Assembly (NCBI GenBank): GCA_029974985.1
Contig: JARKQC010000329.1
Location: forward strand, 1 to 64,000
Direction of reading: 5' to 3'
From: Bacteroidota bacterium
GTDB taxonomy: Bacteria; Bacteroidota; Ignavibacteria; Kapaibacteriales; UBA2268
DNA length: 64,000 bases
Positions 47,758-56,275 of this stretch are shown here, in pieces; within the stretch, counting starts at the first letter, position 1; each line of letters starts with the position of its first letter. The notes under the pieces were generated by a model, which worked only from the letters and a program-made list of their open reading frames with translations, was not told where the DNA came from and searched no databases. The position numbers and the translations under genes are program-made.

Positions 47758-48681
47758 TCAATATGTTGTCTTTCCATAGTGTGCTTGTCTGTGGCAATTA
47801 GGGCAAAGTGCAATTACATTTTCAATTGTGTCATCTCCACCTTCTGCTAATGTTACAATGTGATGCACTTCTAAATAAGGTGTCTTGTCATTGTCTCTAA
47901 AAAATGGTGCAGATTTTTTACACTTTTCACAATAACCGTTTGCTCTGAATAATGCTTCTGCAACAACAAAAGGGTTTCTTTGAAATACTACCTGTTTAAC
48001 AGTTGTCTGTTTGGGTTTTCTACTTGATTTGTTTAAAATTTCTAACCGTTCTTTCTGACTTAAAGTCTTTGCTTTGTTCAGCATTGCCTCTTCGATTTTT
48101 ATGAACTCTGAGAAATTAGGTAGTTCCAATTCCTTTGTTGTGTCAAATAAAGAGAAAACATATTCAACAGCACCTTTTGAATGAGCTTGCCGCATATGCG
48201 GCATTAAGCGTGTATTCATAGCTGCTCGAATAAAGTCTTTGTTACTTTGATTAAAAAAATCAATGTAAGGTACAATATTTTTATGCTCAATAATACAACC
48301 AATGCTCTTTTTCGTCTTAAACACCAAGTCAGGTGTTTTGTCAATTTCAGTTTTTCTAATATTTCCAACACCTTTTGTGTATCCAAGAAAAATAACGGGA
48401 ATGTTTTCTTTTTCAATTACTGGTTTAATCGTTGTTCTGTCACATAAGATTAAAAGTTCAAATGAATTCAATTGGATACAAAATTCTTGTCCTATATTGA
48501 AACGCAAAAATTGTCCACTTTTGTCTAAGTTCAAATTCCAATTGTTGCTTTTTATTACGTCAGCATAACTTATAGCGTCACCTAAGAAATTAATGAACTT
48601 CATCCTTGCATTAATGTCGGGTAGTAGTTTTTCAACTACATTCTTTGCGTCTTGAAAATTTTCTCTGTTAATTCTTGCCAT
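47758..48681 (-). CDS. HNH endonuclease with novel N-terminal domain
   Basis: A 307-residue protein. The C-terminal 60 residues are a zinc-stabilised HNH nuclease: CEKCKKSAPFF, LEVHHIVTLAEGGDDTIEN and VIALCPNCHRQAHYGK carry two CxxC pairs, the HH and the Asn/His of the active site. The first 200 residues are a soluble alpha/beta region I do not recognise (RMKFINFLGDAISYADVIKS, FCIQLNSFELLILCDR, VIFLGYTKGVGNIRKTEI); HNH proteins with this sort of front end are often modification-dependent or sequence-specific restriction enzymes. It lies 60 bases after the DUF262 gene on the same strand, and both share a more GC-rich composition than neighbours. Likely part of a defence cassette; target unknown. 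Confidence 0.75.
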   Translation of the reverse strand: MARINRENFQDAKNVVEKLLPDINARMKFINFLGDAISYADVIKSNNWNLNLDKSGQFLRFNIGQEFCIQLNSFELLILCDRTTIKPVIEKENIPVIFLGYTKGVGNIRKTEIDKTPDLVFKTKKSIGCIIEHKNIVPYIDFFNQSNKDFIRAAMNTRLMPHMRQAHSKGAVEYVFSLFDTTKELELPNFSEFIKIEEAMLNKAKTLSQKERLEILNKSSRKPKQTTVKQVVFQRNPFVVAEALFRANGYCEKCKKSAPFFRDNDKTPYLEVHHIVTLAEGGDDTIENVIALCPNCHRQAHYGKTTY

Positions 48682-48741
48682 AAATTTGATAATGGTGTGG
48701 TTGTCCTAAAATGTCACCTAACGGTCGACGTTATGAAACGT

Positions 48742-50505
48742 TTACCGTTTCGTTGTTTCTTCTTCAGTATTAGTTTTAAAAACTATATCATATTTATTTT
48801 TCAAGTATTTAATCATTTCAACACGTCTTTTTTCAATAAAATCTATTGGGTTAGTCCAAATTTTATCACTAAAGTCAATATGTTTTTCCTGATTTATTGG
48901 AAAAAGAAAATCATAATCAGATACATACTTACTGCCAATTATTGATTCACCCTTGTTATTTTTTGCCATATCAGTGAAAAACTCTTTGGGATGAATATTA
49001 GTTTTGTAGCCATTTATCTCACCTTTTGTTGGTTGCATATTCCAAATAATATCAACTCTACTCTCATATTCAGGAGTTCTATCTTTTAATTTTTTAGGGA
49101 AAATATGGTCAATTTCTGGATTAAATCGACCTTGCATATCAGGTTCAAATTGATATATTCTATGTGGAGTTAATATTTTCAATCCAAACCATGTATAACC
49201 AATGAATGCTTGCTCATTTACATCAATATTTCTATTGCCTTTTTGAGCGATAAAACTCTCAATTTCTGACAATGGGAAGTCAAATAAATTATTTGTAGTA
49301 GATGATTTTTCAATAATAATTTTAGAAAAATTATCCGCATAGCTTTGTAAATTCCAGTCGTTTATTTGCGATTTTATAAAATATTGATTTATTTTCTTTA
49401 AATTCTCGCTACTGAAATTCCTAAAAACAAAACGCTTGTTATAAACTTCGTAGAAATATGTCATTTTGGGCAACAATGCAAGGTTTCTTGGAACAATCGA
49501 ACTGTTGTTTATTTTGAATTGACCCCACAAATAATCAGAAAAAAATGAAAGCAATGGTTCTTCAAGGTTATTCCAAGAATTTTTAAACTCAATAATTTCT
49601 GAATTTTTAACTTTTTTAGGGTCAATTCTCACTCCTTTTTTTACAATTAAGTGCAATAATTGTAAAATACTATACGCACTAAACAAATATCCTTTTCCTG
49701 TGGAATCATAAATTTTCTTGGAACAACCTTGTAATTCTTCTTCAAAGTCGAAGTAATCAGCCTTTATCTTTGAAAACAAGATGTCGGCTAAAGATAGAGC
49801 CATTCCACCAGTATTTAATCTCTCAAAAATTTCATTAACAATTTTTTCATTCGATGTTTTTATCGGAAAATATGCGAGTGATTTCGTTTCTGTTTTGACA
49901 AAAATATCCCAAAGCACATCAATGTTTTTTTCAACTAATTCTTCTTCTTTGTCCGTTATATTAGGTTTCTTATTTAAAATATTCTTTCGGTAAGTTCTTT
50001 TGTCATTGTCAGGTGATTTTGCAAACAACTCGTTCATTCTAATAAAATGCCAATCAATTGTTGAATTTTTTGAAACAAACGAAAACCCAGTTTCGTCAGG
50101 GTCATTACCATTTGCTAAATCGAAAAGTAAATCGTAAATCAATATTTTATCATTAAAAGTATACCTAAAGCAACTATAAAGTGTCTGCAATCTCTGTTGT
50201 CCGTCATATATTAACCATTTGTCCTTTCTACCATACAGACCTTTATCAACAAGTTTTTGAGTTTCTCCAGGAATATAATTTGTAATAAATTCTCGGTAAG
50301 GAACTTCTTCTTCTGTATTCCATACAATTAAACCACCAATAGGATAACTTTTTAAAATTGAGTCAAACAATTTACAGATATACATTTCATTTTCATATCG
50401 GCTACCCCAAACATAAGGTCGTTGAATTGCTGGTAAATACCAACCATTCACACCATTATTAATATTATTAATCGCTTCTTTTACGGAAATTCCTAAATAT
50501 GACAT
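48742..50505 (-). CDS. DUF262/DUF1524 GmrSD-like nuclease
   Basis: A 587-residue single-chain protein of the GmrSD/type IV restriction group. The N-terminal DUF262 domain (ParB-like NTPase fold) has LPAIQRPYVWG at about 25, a helical DGQQRLQTLYSCFRY at about 100 and NEIFERLNTGGMALSLADIL at about 225. The C-terminal DUF1524 is an HNH-like nuclease with the catalytic EIDHIFPKKLKDRT near residue 465 and WNMQPTKGEINGYK after it. In studied relatives DUF262 uses nucleotide to sense or move on DNA with glucosylated hydroxymethylcytosine, and DUF1524 cuts. Both active centres look intact. The gene heads a two-gene unit with the HNH nuclease. Native-looking DNA resumes beyond about 50,560. Confidence 0.85.
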   Translation of the reverse strand: MSYLGISVKEAINNINNGVNGWYLPAIQRPYVWGSRYENEMYICKLFDSILKSYPIGGLIVWNTEEEVPYREFITNYIPGETQKLVDKGLYGRKDKWLIYDGQQRLQTLYSCFRYTFNDKILIYDLLFDLANGNDPDETGFSFVSKNSTIDWHFIRMNELFAKSPDNDKRTYRKNILNKKPNITDKEEELVEKNIDVLWDIFVKTETKSLAYFPIKTSNEKIVNEIFERLNTGGMALSLADILFSKIKADYFDFEEELQGCSKKIYDSTGKGYLFSAYSILQLLHLIVKKGVRIDPKKVKNSEIIEFKNSWNNLEEPLLSFFSDYLWGQFKINNSSIVPRNLALLPKMTYFYEVYNKRFVFRNFSSENLKKINQYFIKSQINDWNLQSYADNFSKIIIEKSSTTNNLFDFPLSEIESFIAQKGNRNIDVNEQAFIGYTWFGLKILTPHRIYQFEPDMQGRFNPEIDHIFPKKLKDRTPEYESRVDIIWNMQPTKGEINGYKTNIHPKEFFTDMAKNNKGESIIGSKYVSDYDFLFPINQEKHIDFSDKIWTNPIDFIEKRRVEMIKYLKNKYDIVFKTNTEEETTKR

Positions 50506-50653
50506 AATCTCTCGATTTTATGTTTCTTACACTGACTACTAACTCATTTATCTACGAACTCACAATAAATGATATACAAGTATAATAAAAAAATCTTAAT
50601 TATATTTCAAAAATTCAAAACCCTTTTCACAAATATAATAAAACATACAGTAA

Positions 50654-51286
50654 TTAATTATTAGAAACATTGTAAGATTTGTTACAAAGGGATTTTTCTC
50701 TTTCTTCGTTTGTAGCAATAACTACAATACCCTTATTTTCTGCGTGATTGTTTATAACTTTATTTACAATTTCGATACCTTCGTTATCGAGGTTGGAGGT
50801 AGGCTCATCAAGAAATAATAATGTAGGACTGTTTTGCAGTGCGAGAACAAATTTCATTCGTTGCTTCATACCCGAAGAGAAATTTCGTATTTGAGAATTT
50901 CTATGTTTGTATAAATTAAATAAATTCAAATCATTATTTAATTTCGTTATATCAAATTTTATTCCTCTTAAATCTGCTGAAATTTTGTAATGCTCTATTG
51001 GAGTAAACTCTTCGTATAAATTAAGATATGGCGAAACAAGTGATAAATCATCTTTAATATTATGAAAATCGGCTTTCTGCTCATTTTTAGTGATATTTAT
51101 CGTACCAGAATTATACGATAAAACGCCCAATAATACTTTTATTAAAGTAGATTTCCCCGAGCCGTTCGAACCCGTAATTGCAACCACATCTTTATTAGTA
51201 AAATTTAGAGATATATTTTTAAAAATATATTGTTTTCTAACAAAGGCTTTGCTTAAATTTTCTACTTCGTATTTTAGATTAATCAT
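50654..51286 (-). CDS. ABC transporter ATPase subunit
   Basis: A 210-residue ATP-binding cassette, complete: Walker A GSNGSGKST at 39-47, signature FSSGMKQRMKFVLALQNS near 132, and Walker B LLFLDEPTSNLD with the catalytic Glu near 157. The size and the short form recall CcmA-type heme-exporter ATPases, but no CcmB-like permease is next to it, so I do not assign it. It starts 8 bases after the T9SS metalloprotease gene and is last of a three-gene minus-strand unit. The permease partner must be encoded elsewhere. Confidence 0.82.
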   Translation of the reverse strand: MINLKYEVENLSKAFVRKQYIFKNISLNFTNKDVVAITGSNGSGKSTLIKVLLGVLSYNSGTINITKNEQKADFHNIKDDLSLVSPYLNLYEEFTPIEHYKISADLRGIKFDITKLNNDLNLFNLYKHRNSQIRNFSSGMKQRMKFVLALQNSPTLLFLDEPTSNLDNEGIEIVNKVINNHAENKGIVVIATNEEREKSLCNKSYNVSNN

Positions 51287-51294
51287 ATTAAAAA

Positions 51295-52992
51295 TTATTT
51301 ATCAACCACAGCAAATTTACCAATACTTACGTTTTCACCGTTATAAATACCAAATAAATACACTCCCGAAGAAATTTCACTCGGAATTTTATCCCAAAGA
51401 ATAATTCTATTATTATTATGAATAGTAACGGGCAAAGATTTTGAATATATCTGCCGCATTTCGCTATCATATATTTGTAAAGTTACTTTTTGATATAACT
51501 CACTTTCTTCTGGTGCTGGAAAAATTATATATTTATCAGAATTTTTATTAAAAGGATTTGGATAAGCATAGTCAATTGCAATAGTATGATAGCCCTTATT
51601 AAAATGACTTTTTGAGCAAATAAAATTTTCATCTATTTCTAAATTATAGTAATAGGGTGAATTTTCAAGATTTTTTGAATTAGGAATTTCTGAATTTGCA
51701 ACTTGTAAAAAATAGTTTCTATCAATAATAGTTTGTTGCGAGGCAGATTTTAAATCAATATTGCCGAGAAAAATATCAAGCGTATCGTCGCTAATTTTAC
51801 CTTCGGCGGGAAAAATCATTCTAAGAAATCTAAATTCAAAAGGTGATAAATTTCCAGACATAGAAATTGCTGGTGCCTCGAAATCACGGCTAATATATGG
51901 CTCGACAAGAGGTAATACGCTTGCATTGCTAAAATACTGCCCTTCGATACTTCGATTTCCCGTAAAATAAGCCCAATCTAAAAATTCACACCAAGCGTTT
52001 GGTAAACTTGAATTATATTGCTTCAAAGCTAAATCTAGTGCAGAATATACTTCGTATCCTTTGGCAACGTTTTCCCATATATCTCTCATTATCGAAACAC
52101 CAAATTTTTCAATTATGTATTGATTAAATATGGAATGCCCATAGCCCGTATTAGCATTGTCAATACCGAATGCATAACTTGCGGTATTACGGAATAATTG
52201 TCTGACGTAATTAATATAATCAGGGGTTTCTGGAAAAATTACTCTTTCCATCGCAACAGCAGTCATTTCCATTATAGTTGTAGCCGCGGGCTGACTAATC
52301 CCATACATAAATTGTATAGCATGAAAAAATTCATGCGCAACAGTTACCTTTAAAGATGGAATACCGGGATATTTATAAGTAGGAAAACTCTTTCCTTTTT
52401 GCGGTCGTGTTGAATCTTGAGCAGAAAAATCGTTGTCAATAACTATATATGAATACGTTCTTAAAAAAGGTTCGGTTGAAATGGCGTCTCTATTTGCAAA
52501 ATAGGTAAGTCCATAGGTACCACCTTCGTGATAATGCGGATCATCAACAGAATCACTATTTCCTAAATCCCATAAATAAACATCGTAGTGGTCAGAGCCT
52601 CGAGAGCCTTTATCTAGATAGGGAGAGCGGAATCCCATTTCATTAATATAAATATCATATACATAATCAAAATAATAAGCTACAGAATCAACATAGTCGG
52701 GGATACCGTTATTATTTTTGTCTATCATAGGTGGGGCATTATAACCCGTTGTATCATAATGAATTCTAAAAATATTTTTGGGTGAATCATAATATTTTTG
52801 TCCAACACTTGGGTTTTCATTATTGTCAAAATAAATAGTTCTAAGTATTTTTTCTTTTCCATCGTTAGAAAAAATACTATGAGTAGCGCATTTATCAGCT
52901 AATGGAAAATTATTAGATTGAGCAAAAAGAAAAGAATATGAATATACTATAAAAGTAATAAATGTCGAAATACTAAATTTGATAATTTTCAT
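51295..52992 (-). CDS. Secreted zinc metalloprotease with T9SS-type tail
   Basis: A 565-residue protein with a signal peptide (KIIKFSISTFITFIVYSYSF). The body resembles the MXAN_6640-type putative metalloproteases: YYFDYVYDIYINEMGFRSPY, then HYDVYLWDLGNSD and YGLTYFANRDA, with the zinc site VTVAHEFFHAIQFMYG (HExxH) near residue 217. Downstream comes GYGHSIFNQYIIEKFG. The last 90 residues look like a T9SS type A sorting domain: DYAYPNPFNKNSDKYIIF, LQIYDSEMRQIYSKSL and GVYLFGIYNGENVSIGKF. Export by T9SS to the surface or medium is inferred. It sits 15 bases after the Fn3-like gene and 8 before the ABC ATPase gene. Confidence 0.8.
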   Translation of the reverse strand: MKIIKFSISTFITFIVYSYSFLFAQSNNFPLADKCATHSIFSNDGKEKILRTIYFDNNENPSVGQKYYDSPKNIFRIHYDTTGYNAPPMIDKNNNGIPDYVDSVAYYFDYVYDIYINEMGFRSPYLDKGSRGSDHYDVYLWDLGNSDSVDDPHYHEGGTYGLTYFANRDAISTEPFLRTYSYIVIDNDFSAQDSTRPQKGKSFPTYKYPGIPSLKVTVAHEFFHAIQFMYGISQPAATTIMEMTAVAMERVIFPETPDYINYVRQLFRNTASYAFGIDNANTGYGHSIFNQYIIEKFGVSIMRDIWENVAKGYEVYSALDLALKQYNSSLPNAWCEFLDWAYFTGNRSIEGQYFSNASVLPLVEPYISRDFEAPAISMSGNLSPFEFRFLRMIFPAEGKISDDTLDIFLGNIDLKSASQQTIIDRNYFLQVANSEIPNSKNLENSPYYYNLEIDENFICSKSHFNKGYHTIAIDYAYPNPFNKNSDKYIIFPAPEESELYQKVTLQIYDSEMRQIYSKSLPVTIHNNNRIILWDKIPSEISSGVYLFGIYNGENVSIGKFAVVDK

Positions 52993-53007
52993 TAGGAATT
53001 AATTGAA

Positions 53008-53445
53008 TTATCTAAACATTTCTTTAATCATACCCCAAGTACGCCTTATGCTACTTGGTTTATGCTTAACAAAAGCAACATCACTATAAGTAAAAGTATT
53101 ATCGGAAAAAACTATTTTTAACCTATAATTGTAAGTGTTTTGAGATTGAATATCATTATTGTCGTTAGAGTTTTGCTTCATAAACGCTTCTGTATCAACA
53201 TAATTATAATTCGAAGTGAAACCCTTTGCATTTATAGAATAAATCCTTTTGAAATTTACGCCATTTATGCTTCTTTCGATATCGAATCTTTTAATACCTT
53301 CTTCGGATTTAGTATTCCATTTTATAGAAACAGAATCGCCATTAGATTCAGCAGTAAAATATTCAATAAAAATATTACTCGAAATCGCTATAACGGCAAC
53401 AGCAAGGAATAAAAATATACTTATTAATATTTTGTTACTATTCAT
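53008..53445 (-). CDS. Small membrane-anchored Fn3-like protein
   Basis: A 145-residue protein with an N-terminal hydrophobic segment (ILISIFLFLAVAVIAISSNI) that is either a signal anchor or a signal peptide, then one beta-sandwich domain (NGDSVSIKWNTKSEEGIKRF, DIERSINGVNFKRIYSINAK, NYRLKIVFSDNTFTYSDVAF) of the fibronectin-III-like type common in T9SS proteins. The C-terminus, SSIRRTWGMIKEMFR, is basic and possibly amphipathic. There is no sorting domain. It is the first gene of the unit with the metalloprotease and may be its membrane partner, which is inference. Confidence 0.6.
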   Translation of the reverse strand: MNSNKILISIFLFLAVAVIAISSNIFIEYFTAESNGDSVSIKWNTKSEEGIKRFDIERSINGVNFKRIYSINAKGFTSNYNYVDTEAFMKQNSNDNNDIQSQNTYNYRLKIVFSDNTFTYSDVAFVKHKPSSIRRTWGMIKEMFR

Positions 53446-53952
53446 ACTGCAAAATTATATATATTTTATCAATAAACAAAAGAAATTAAGAAATATCATA
53501 GATAAATCCATATCTTTTGAACAATTAAAGCATTTTTCATGTTTAATACTTAATTATTATTTAATAAAACGTTTAATACAAAAAAAAATTATAATTTTAT
53601 TGTTCAAAAAATATTATTATTTTAGAGAAAACTAAATTTTCTAATATTTTTTTTTGAATTTATATTAATTCATTTTTTTTAATTTTCATAATATGATAAT
53701 AAGTATAGTTAAAAGAATCGTTTTTATATATATAATATTTAGTTTTACGACTAATTTATTTGCTGAACAAAATAAGATTGATAGTTTACAAGTTTTATTA
53801 TCCATAGTACTTTTTAGCTTTTCAATTCTAAATAGTAATAATTTGAATTGTTTTTCTATCAAAACAATAATTTAAAAATAAAATGAAAACTTATAAGTTA
53901 ATAAAGAAGTTGTAATATTTGTATAAAATTTTTTTAAAAAGAGGAGCTTACT
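53446..53952. other. AT-rich gap with a possible gene remnant
   Basis: About 500 bases between divergent genes. A run of 60 codons at 53693-53875 is described separately. The rest is A/T-rich with no recognisable RNA gene. A GAGGAG Shine-Dalgarno at its right end serves the YrdC-type gene. Confidence 0.5.
53693..53875 (+). pseudogene. Possible remnant of an exported sensor/TPR protein
   Basis: Sixty codons: a signal peptide (RIVFIYIIFSFTTNLFAEQN) followed by KIDSLQVLLS, which resembles the opening of Bacteroidota TPR-containing sensor or adenylate-cyclase proteins (xxKIDSLxxxL). After that the sequence becomes featureless and stops. No Shine-Dalgarno is evident. It may be the 5' stub of a deleted gene, or chance. 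Confidence 0.25.
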
Positions 53953-54585
53953 ATGTCTGCACAAATATTGAATATTCATCATCAAACACCTGAGGTTAAT
54001 AAAATCGAAAAAGTTGTTTCGGCTTTAAAAGACGGTGCTGTAATATTGTATCCCACTGATACACAATTTACATTAGGTTGTGCTTTATCTAATAAAGAAG
54101 CGATTTCGAGACTTCGAACTATTCGTCAATTACCAGAAAATCATTCTATGACTTTTTTATGTGATTCATTGTCAAATGTATCTGAATTTGCAAAAGTAAG
54201 CGATGAAGCTTATAAATTAATTAAGCGACTAATTCCCGGTCCATATACATTTATTTTGCCAGCATCGAAAAATGTTCCAAAATTTGCCCAAAATCCCAAG
54301 AAACTTACAGCTGGTATAAGAGTTCCAGAAAATAAATTATCTCAAGCATTGCTAAAAGCACACGGATTTCCGATAATTTCAATATCAGCTAAATTACCAG
54401 ATAAAGAATTAACGAGTCCAGATGAAATAATCGAAACATTTTCAAAATTTGTTGATATTGCTGTTAGTTCAGATAATTATTCTTTTACTGGTGAATCGAG
54501 TATTATTGAAATGACAAGTGATAATTTCGAAATTATAAGATTTGGAGCTGGAATGGATAAATTACGTGAATTTATTTCAGAATAA
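53953..54585 (+). CDS. YrdC/Sua5/YciO-family threonylcarbamoyl-AMP synthase-like
   Basis: A 210-residue YrdC-domain protein. The family strand is GAVILYPTDTQFTLGCALSN, with SRLRTIRQLPENHSMTFLCD, RLIPGPYTFILPASKNVPKF and RVPENKLSQALLKAHGFPI after it. It is closest in look to YciO-type proteins rather than long Sua5. If a true TsaC, it makes threonylcarbamoyl-AMP for t6A37 of tRNA; the canonical KxR pattern reads as RTIRQLPENHSM here, so that activity is not certain. GAGGAG upstream sets the start. It is followed by a strong terminator. Confidence 0.82.
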   Translation: MSAQILNIHHQTPEVNKIEKVVSALKDGAVILYPTDTQFTLGCALSNKEAISRLRTIRQLPENHSMTFLCDSLSNVSEFAKVSDEAYKLIKRLIPGPYTFILPASKNVPKFAQNPKKLTAGIRVPENKLSQALLKAHGFPIISISAKLPDKELTSPDEIIETFSKFVDIAVSSDNYSFTGESSIIEMTSDNFEIIRFGAGMDKLREFISE

Positions 54586-54609
54586 AATACTTATTAACTA
54601 TAAATTATT

Positions 54610-54656
54610 AGGTTGTTCATAGAAGTATATTATTTCAAATGAACAACCTTTTTTTT
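54610..54656 (+). terminator. Intrinsic terminator after the YrdC-type gene
   Basis: AGGTTGTTCAT (54610-54620) pairs with ATGAACAACCT (54639-54649), followed by eight T. Confidence 0.88.
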
Positions 54657-54677
54657 CACTAATTAATATATAGAATT

Positions 54678-55163
54678 ATGTCAAAAGAAAAATTTCCAGT
54701 AACGCCAGCAATAAGATTTCTTAAAGAAAAAAATATCAAATTTGAACAATTTGAATATAATTATGAGGAAAACGGCGGTACACTACAAACAGCAAAAGAA
54801 CTTAATGTTAATGAGCATAATGTAATAAAAACGCTGATATTTTCTACTGATAAAGAATTAATATGTGTTTTAATGCACGGTAATTACGAAGTATCACTTA
54901 AAGAGCTTGCAAGGCAATTAAATGTTAAGCAAATCATTCAATGTGATGAAAAAACTGCAAATAATGCTACGGGATATAAATTTGGGGGTACAAGTCCCTT
55001 TGGTATGAGAAAAAATATAAGTACATATTTAGAAAAAACAATTTTAGAACTTGAGCGTATTTATATTAATGGTGGGAAACAGGGTTTTATAATTTCGATT
55101 TCACCCGATATTTTAATAAATTTATTAAATGCAAATATTGTATCAGTTGCAATAAAAAAATAG
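54678..55163 (+). CDS. ybaK: YbaK/EbsC-type aminoacyl-tRNA deacylase
   Basis: A 161-residue trans-editing protein of the YbaK family, which hydrolyses Cys-tRNA(Pro) and similar mischarged tRNAs. Typical pieces are TPAIRFLKEKNIKFEQFEYN at the start, ELNVNEHNVIKTLIFSTDKE with the conserved Lys, VLMHGNYEVSLKELARQLN, and TGYKFGGTSPFGMRKNISTY carrying the GxxxGGxSPxG signature. The end, KQGFIISISPDILINLLNA, is normal for the family. It precedes the WG-repeat gene by 6 bases. Confidence 0.92.
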   Translation: MSKEKFPVTPAIRFLKEKNIKFEQFEYNYEENGGTLQTAKELNVNEHNVIKTLIFSTDKELICVLMHGNYEVSLKELARQLNVKQIIQCDEKTANNATGYKFGGTSPFGMRKNISTYLEKTILELERIYINGGKQGFIISISPDILINLLNANIVSVAIKK

Positions 55164-55169
55164 GTTATT

Positions 55170-56243
55170 ATGAAAAAAATATTAATATTATGCTTCATTT
55201 TATGTTTTTCAATATTTTCAAAAGCTAATTCAGAGAAAATCAAACCACTTGCCGCATATAAAATTGATAGTTTGTGGTATTTTATTGACCAAGAGGGAAA
55301 AGCCATATTTAATCCTCTAAAATTAAATTACGTATCTGGTTACTCAGAAGGATTTTATAAGATATATGCTGAATCAGATGGCACTCGATTTTGGGCTTTT
55401 TTAAATGATAATGGGCAAATGGCAGTACCCTTATGTGATGAAATCCGATATTTTAAAGATGATATGGCTATGATAATTGATGTTGTTGATACTACATCTG
55501 AATTTCGTTTATATGGTTTTGTAGATAAACAAGGCAGAATGAGAGTATCAAAAAAATATTTAGATGCTACTGATTTTAGTGAAGGACTTGCCTGGGTTAT
55601 GAACCATAATGAAAGGGGATATATTAATAAAAATGGCAATATGATTATTCCTTGGGATACTACTGGATTTGGTTCGGAATTTAGCGAAGGATTGGCGGCA
55701 ATGACCGATAGTTTAGATAGATTTGGATTTATTGACCACGAAGGAAAAGTTGTTATTGATTTTCAATTCGACGAAGTTACAAGTTTTGTAAATGGTTATG
55801 CAAAAGTAAACATACTTGCAAAATGGGGTTTTATTGATAAAAAGGGCAAAGTAGTGATTGAGCCTAAGTATGATTTTGCTTTAAATTTTCACGATGAATT
55901 TTGTTTTGTTGGAGTTCCAGATACCAAGACTTTAAATCCAATTTGGGGAATTATTAATCGTGGTGGTGGCGAAGTAGTTGATTTTAAATATGAAGATATT
56001 AGAGATTTTAACGATGGACTTGGAGCAGTGAAAGAATACGGAAAATGGAAATATATTGATTACTTTGGTAATAAAATTATTGATAAAACATTTGAAAACT
56101 GTGATTCTTTTAGAGACGGACTTGCATGGGCTTATGATGGGGAAAATATTGGGTTTATAAACCCTTTGGGTGATTATGTTGTTATTTTGCCTAAAGAAGC
56201 CGAAGTTGTAGTTGATTTAAGATTAAATAAAAAAGTAAAATAA
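55170..56243 (+). CDS. Exported WG-repeat protein
   Basis: A 357-residue protein with a signal peptide (KILILCFILCFSIFSKANS) and about nine WG-type repeats of about 35 residues covering nearly the whole chain. Each repeat has an aromatic-I-D-x-x-G-K-hydrophobic line followed by an F-S-E-G-L-A line (YINKNGNMIIPW, FIDHEGKVVIDFQFDEV, FIDKKGKVVIEPKYDF, YIDYFGNKIIDKTFENC). The repeats fold as beta hairpins and bind ligands in other proteins. It is close to ybaK (6 bases) and 32 bases before the protease/barrel gene. Partner unknown. Confidence 0.82.
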   Translation: MKKILILCFILCFSIFSKANSEKIKPLAAYKIDSLWYFIDQEGKAIFNPLKLNYVSGYSEGFYKIYAESDGTRFWAFLNDNGQMAVPLCDEIRYFKDDMAMIIDVVDTTSEFRLYGFVDKQGRMRVSKKYLDATDFSEGLAWVMNHNERGYINKNGNMIIPWDTTGFGSEFSEGLAAMTDSLDRFGFIDHEGKVVIDFQFDEVTSFVNGYAKVNILAKWGFIDKKGKVVIEPKYDFALNFHDEFCFVGVPDTKTLNPIWGIINRGGGEVVDFKYEDIRDFNDGLGAVKEYGKWKYIDYFGNKIIDKTFENCDSFRDGLAWAYDGENIGFINPLGDYVVILPKEAEVVVDLRLNKKVK

Positions 56244-56275
56244 TAAATTTGAGTTTTTTTGGGGAATAAACAATT

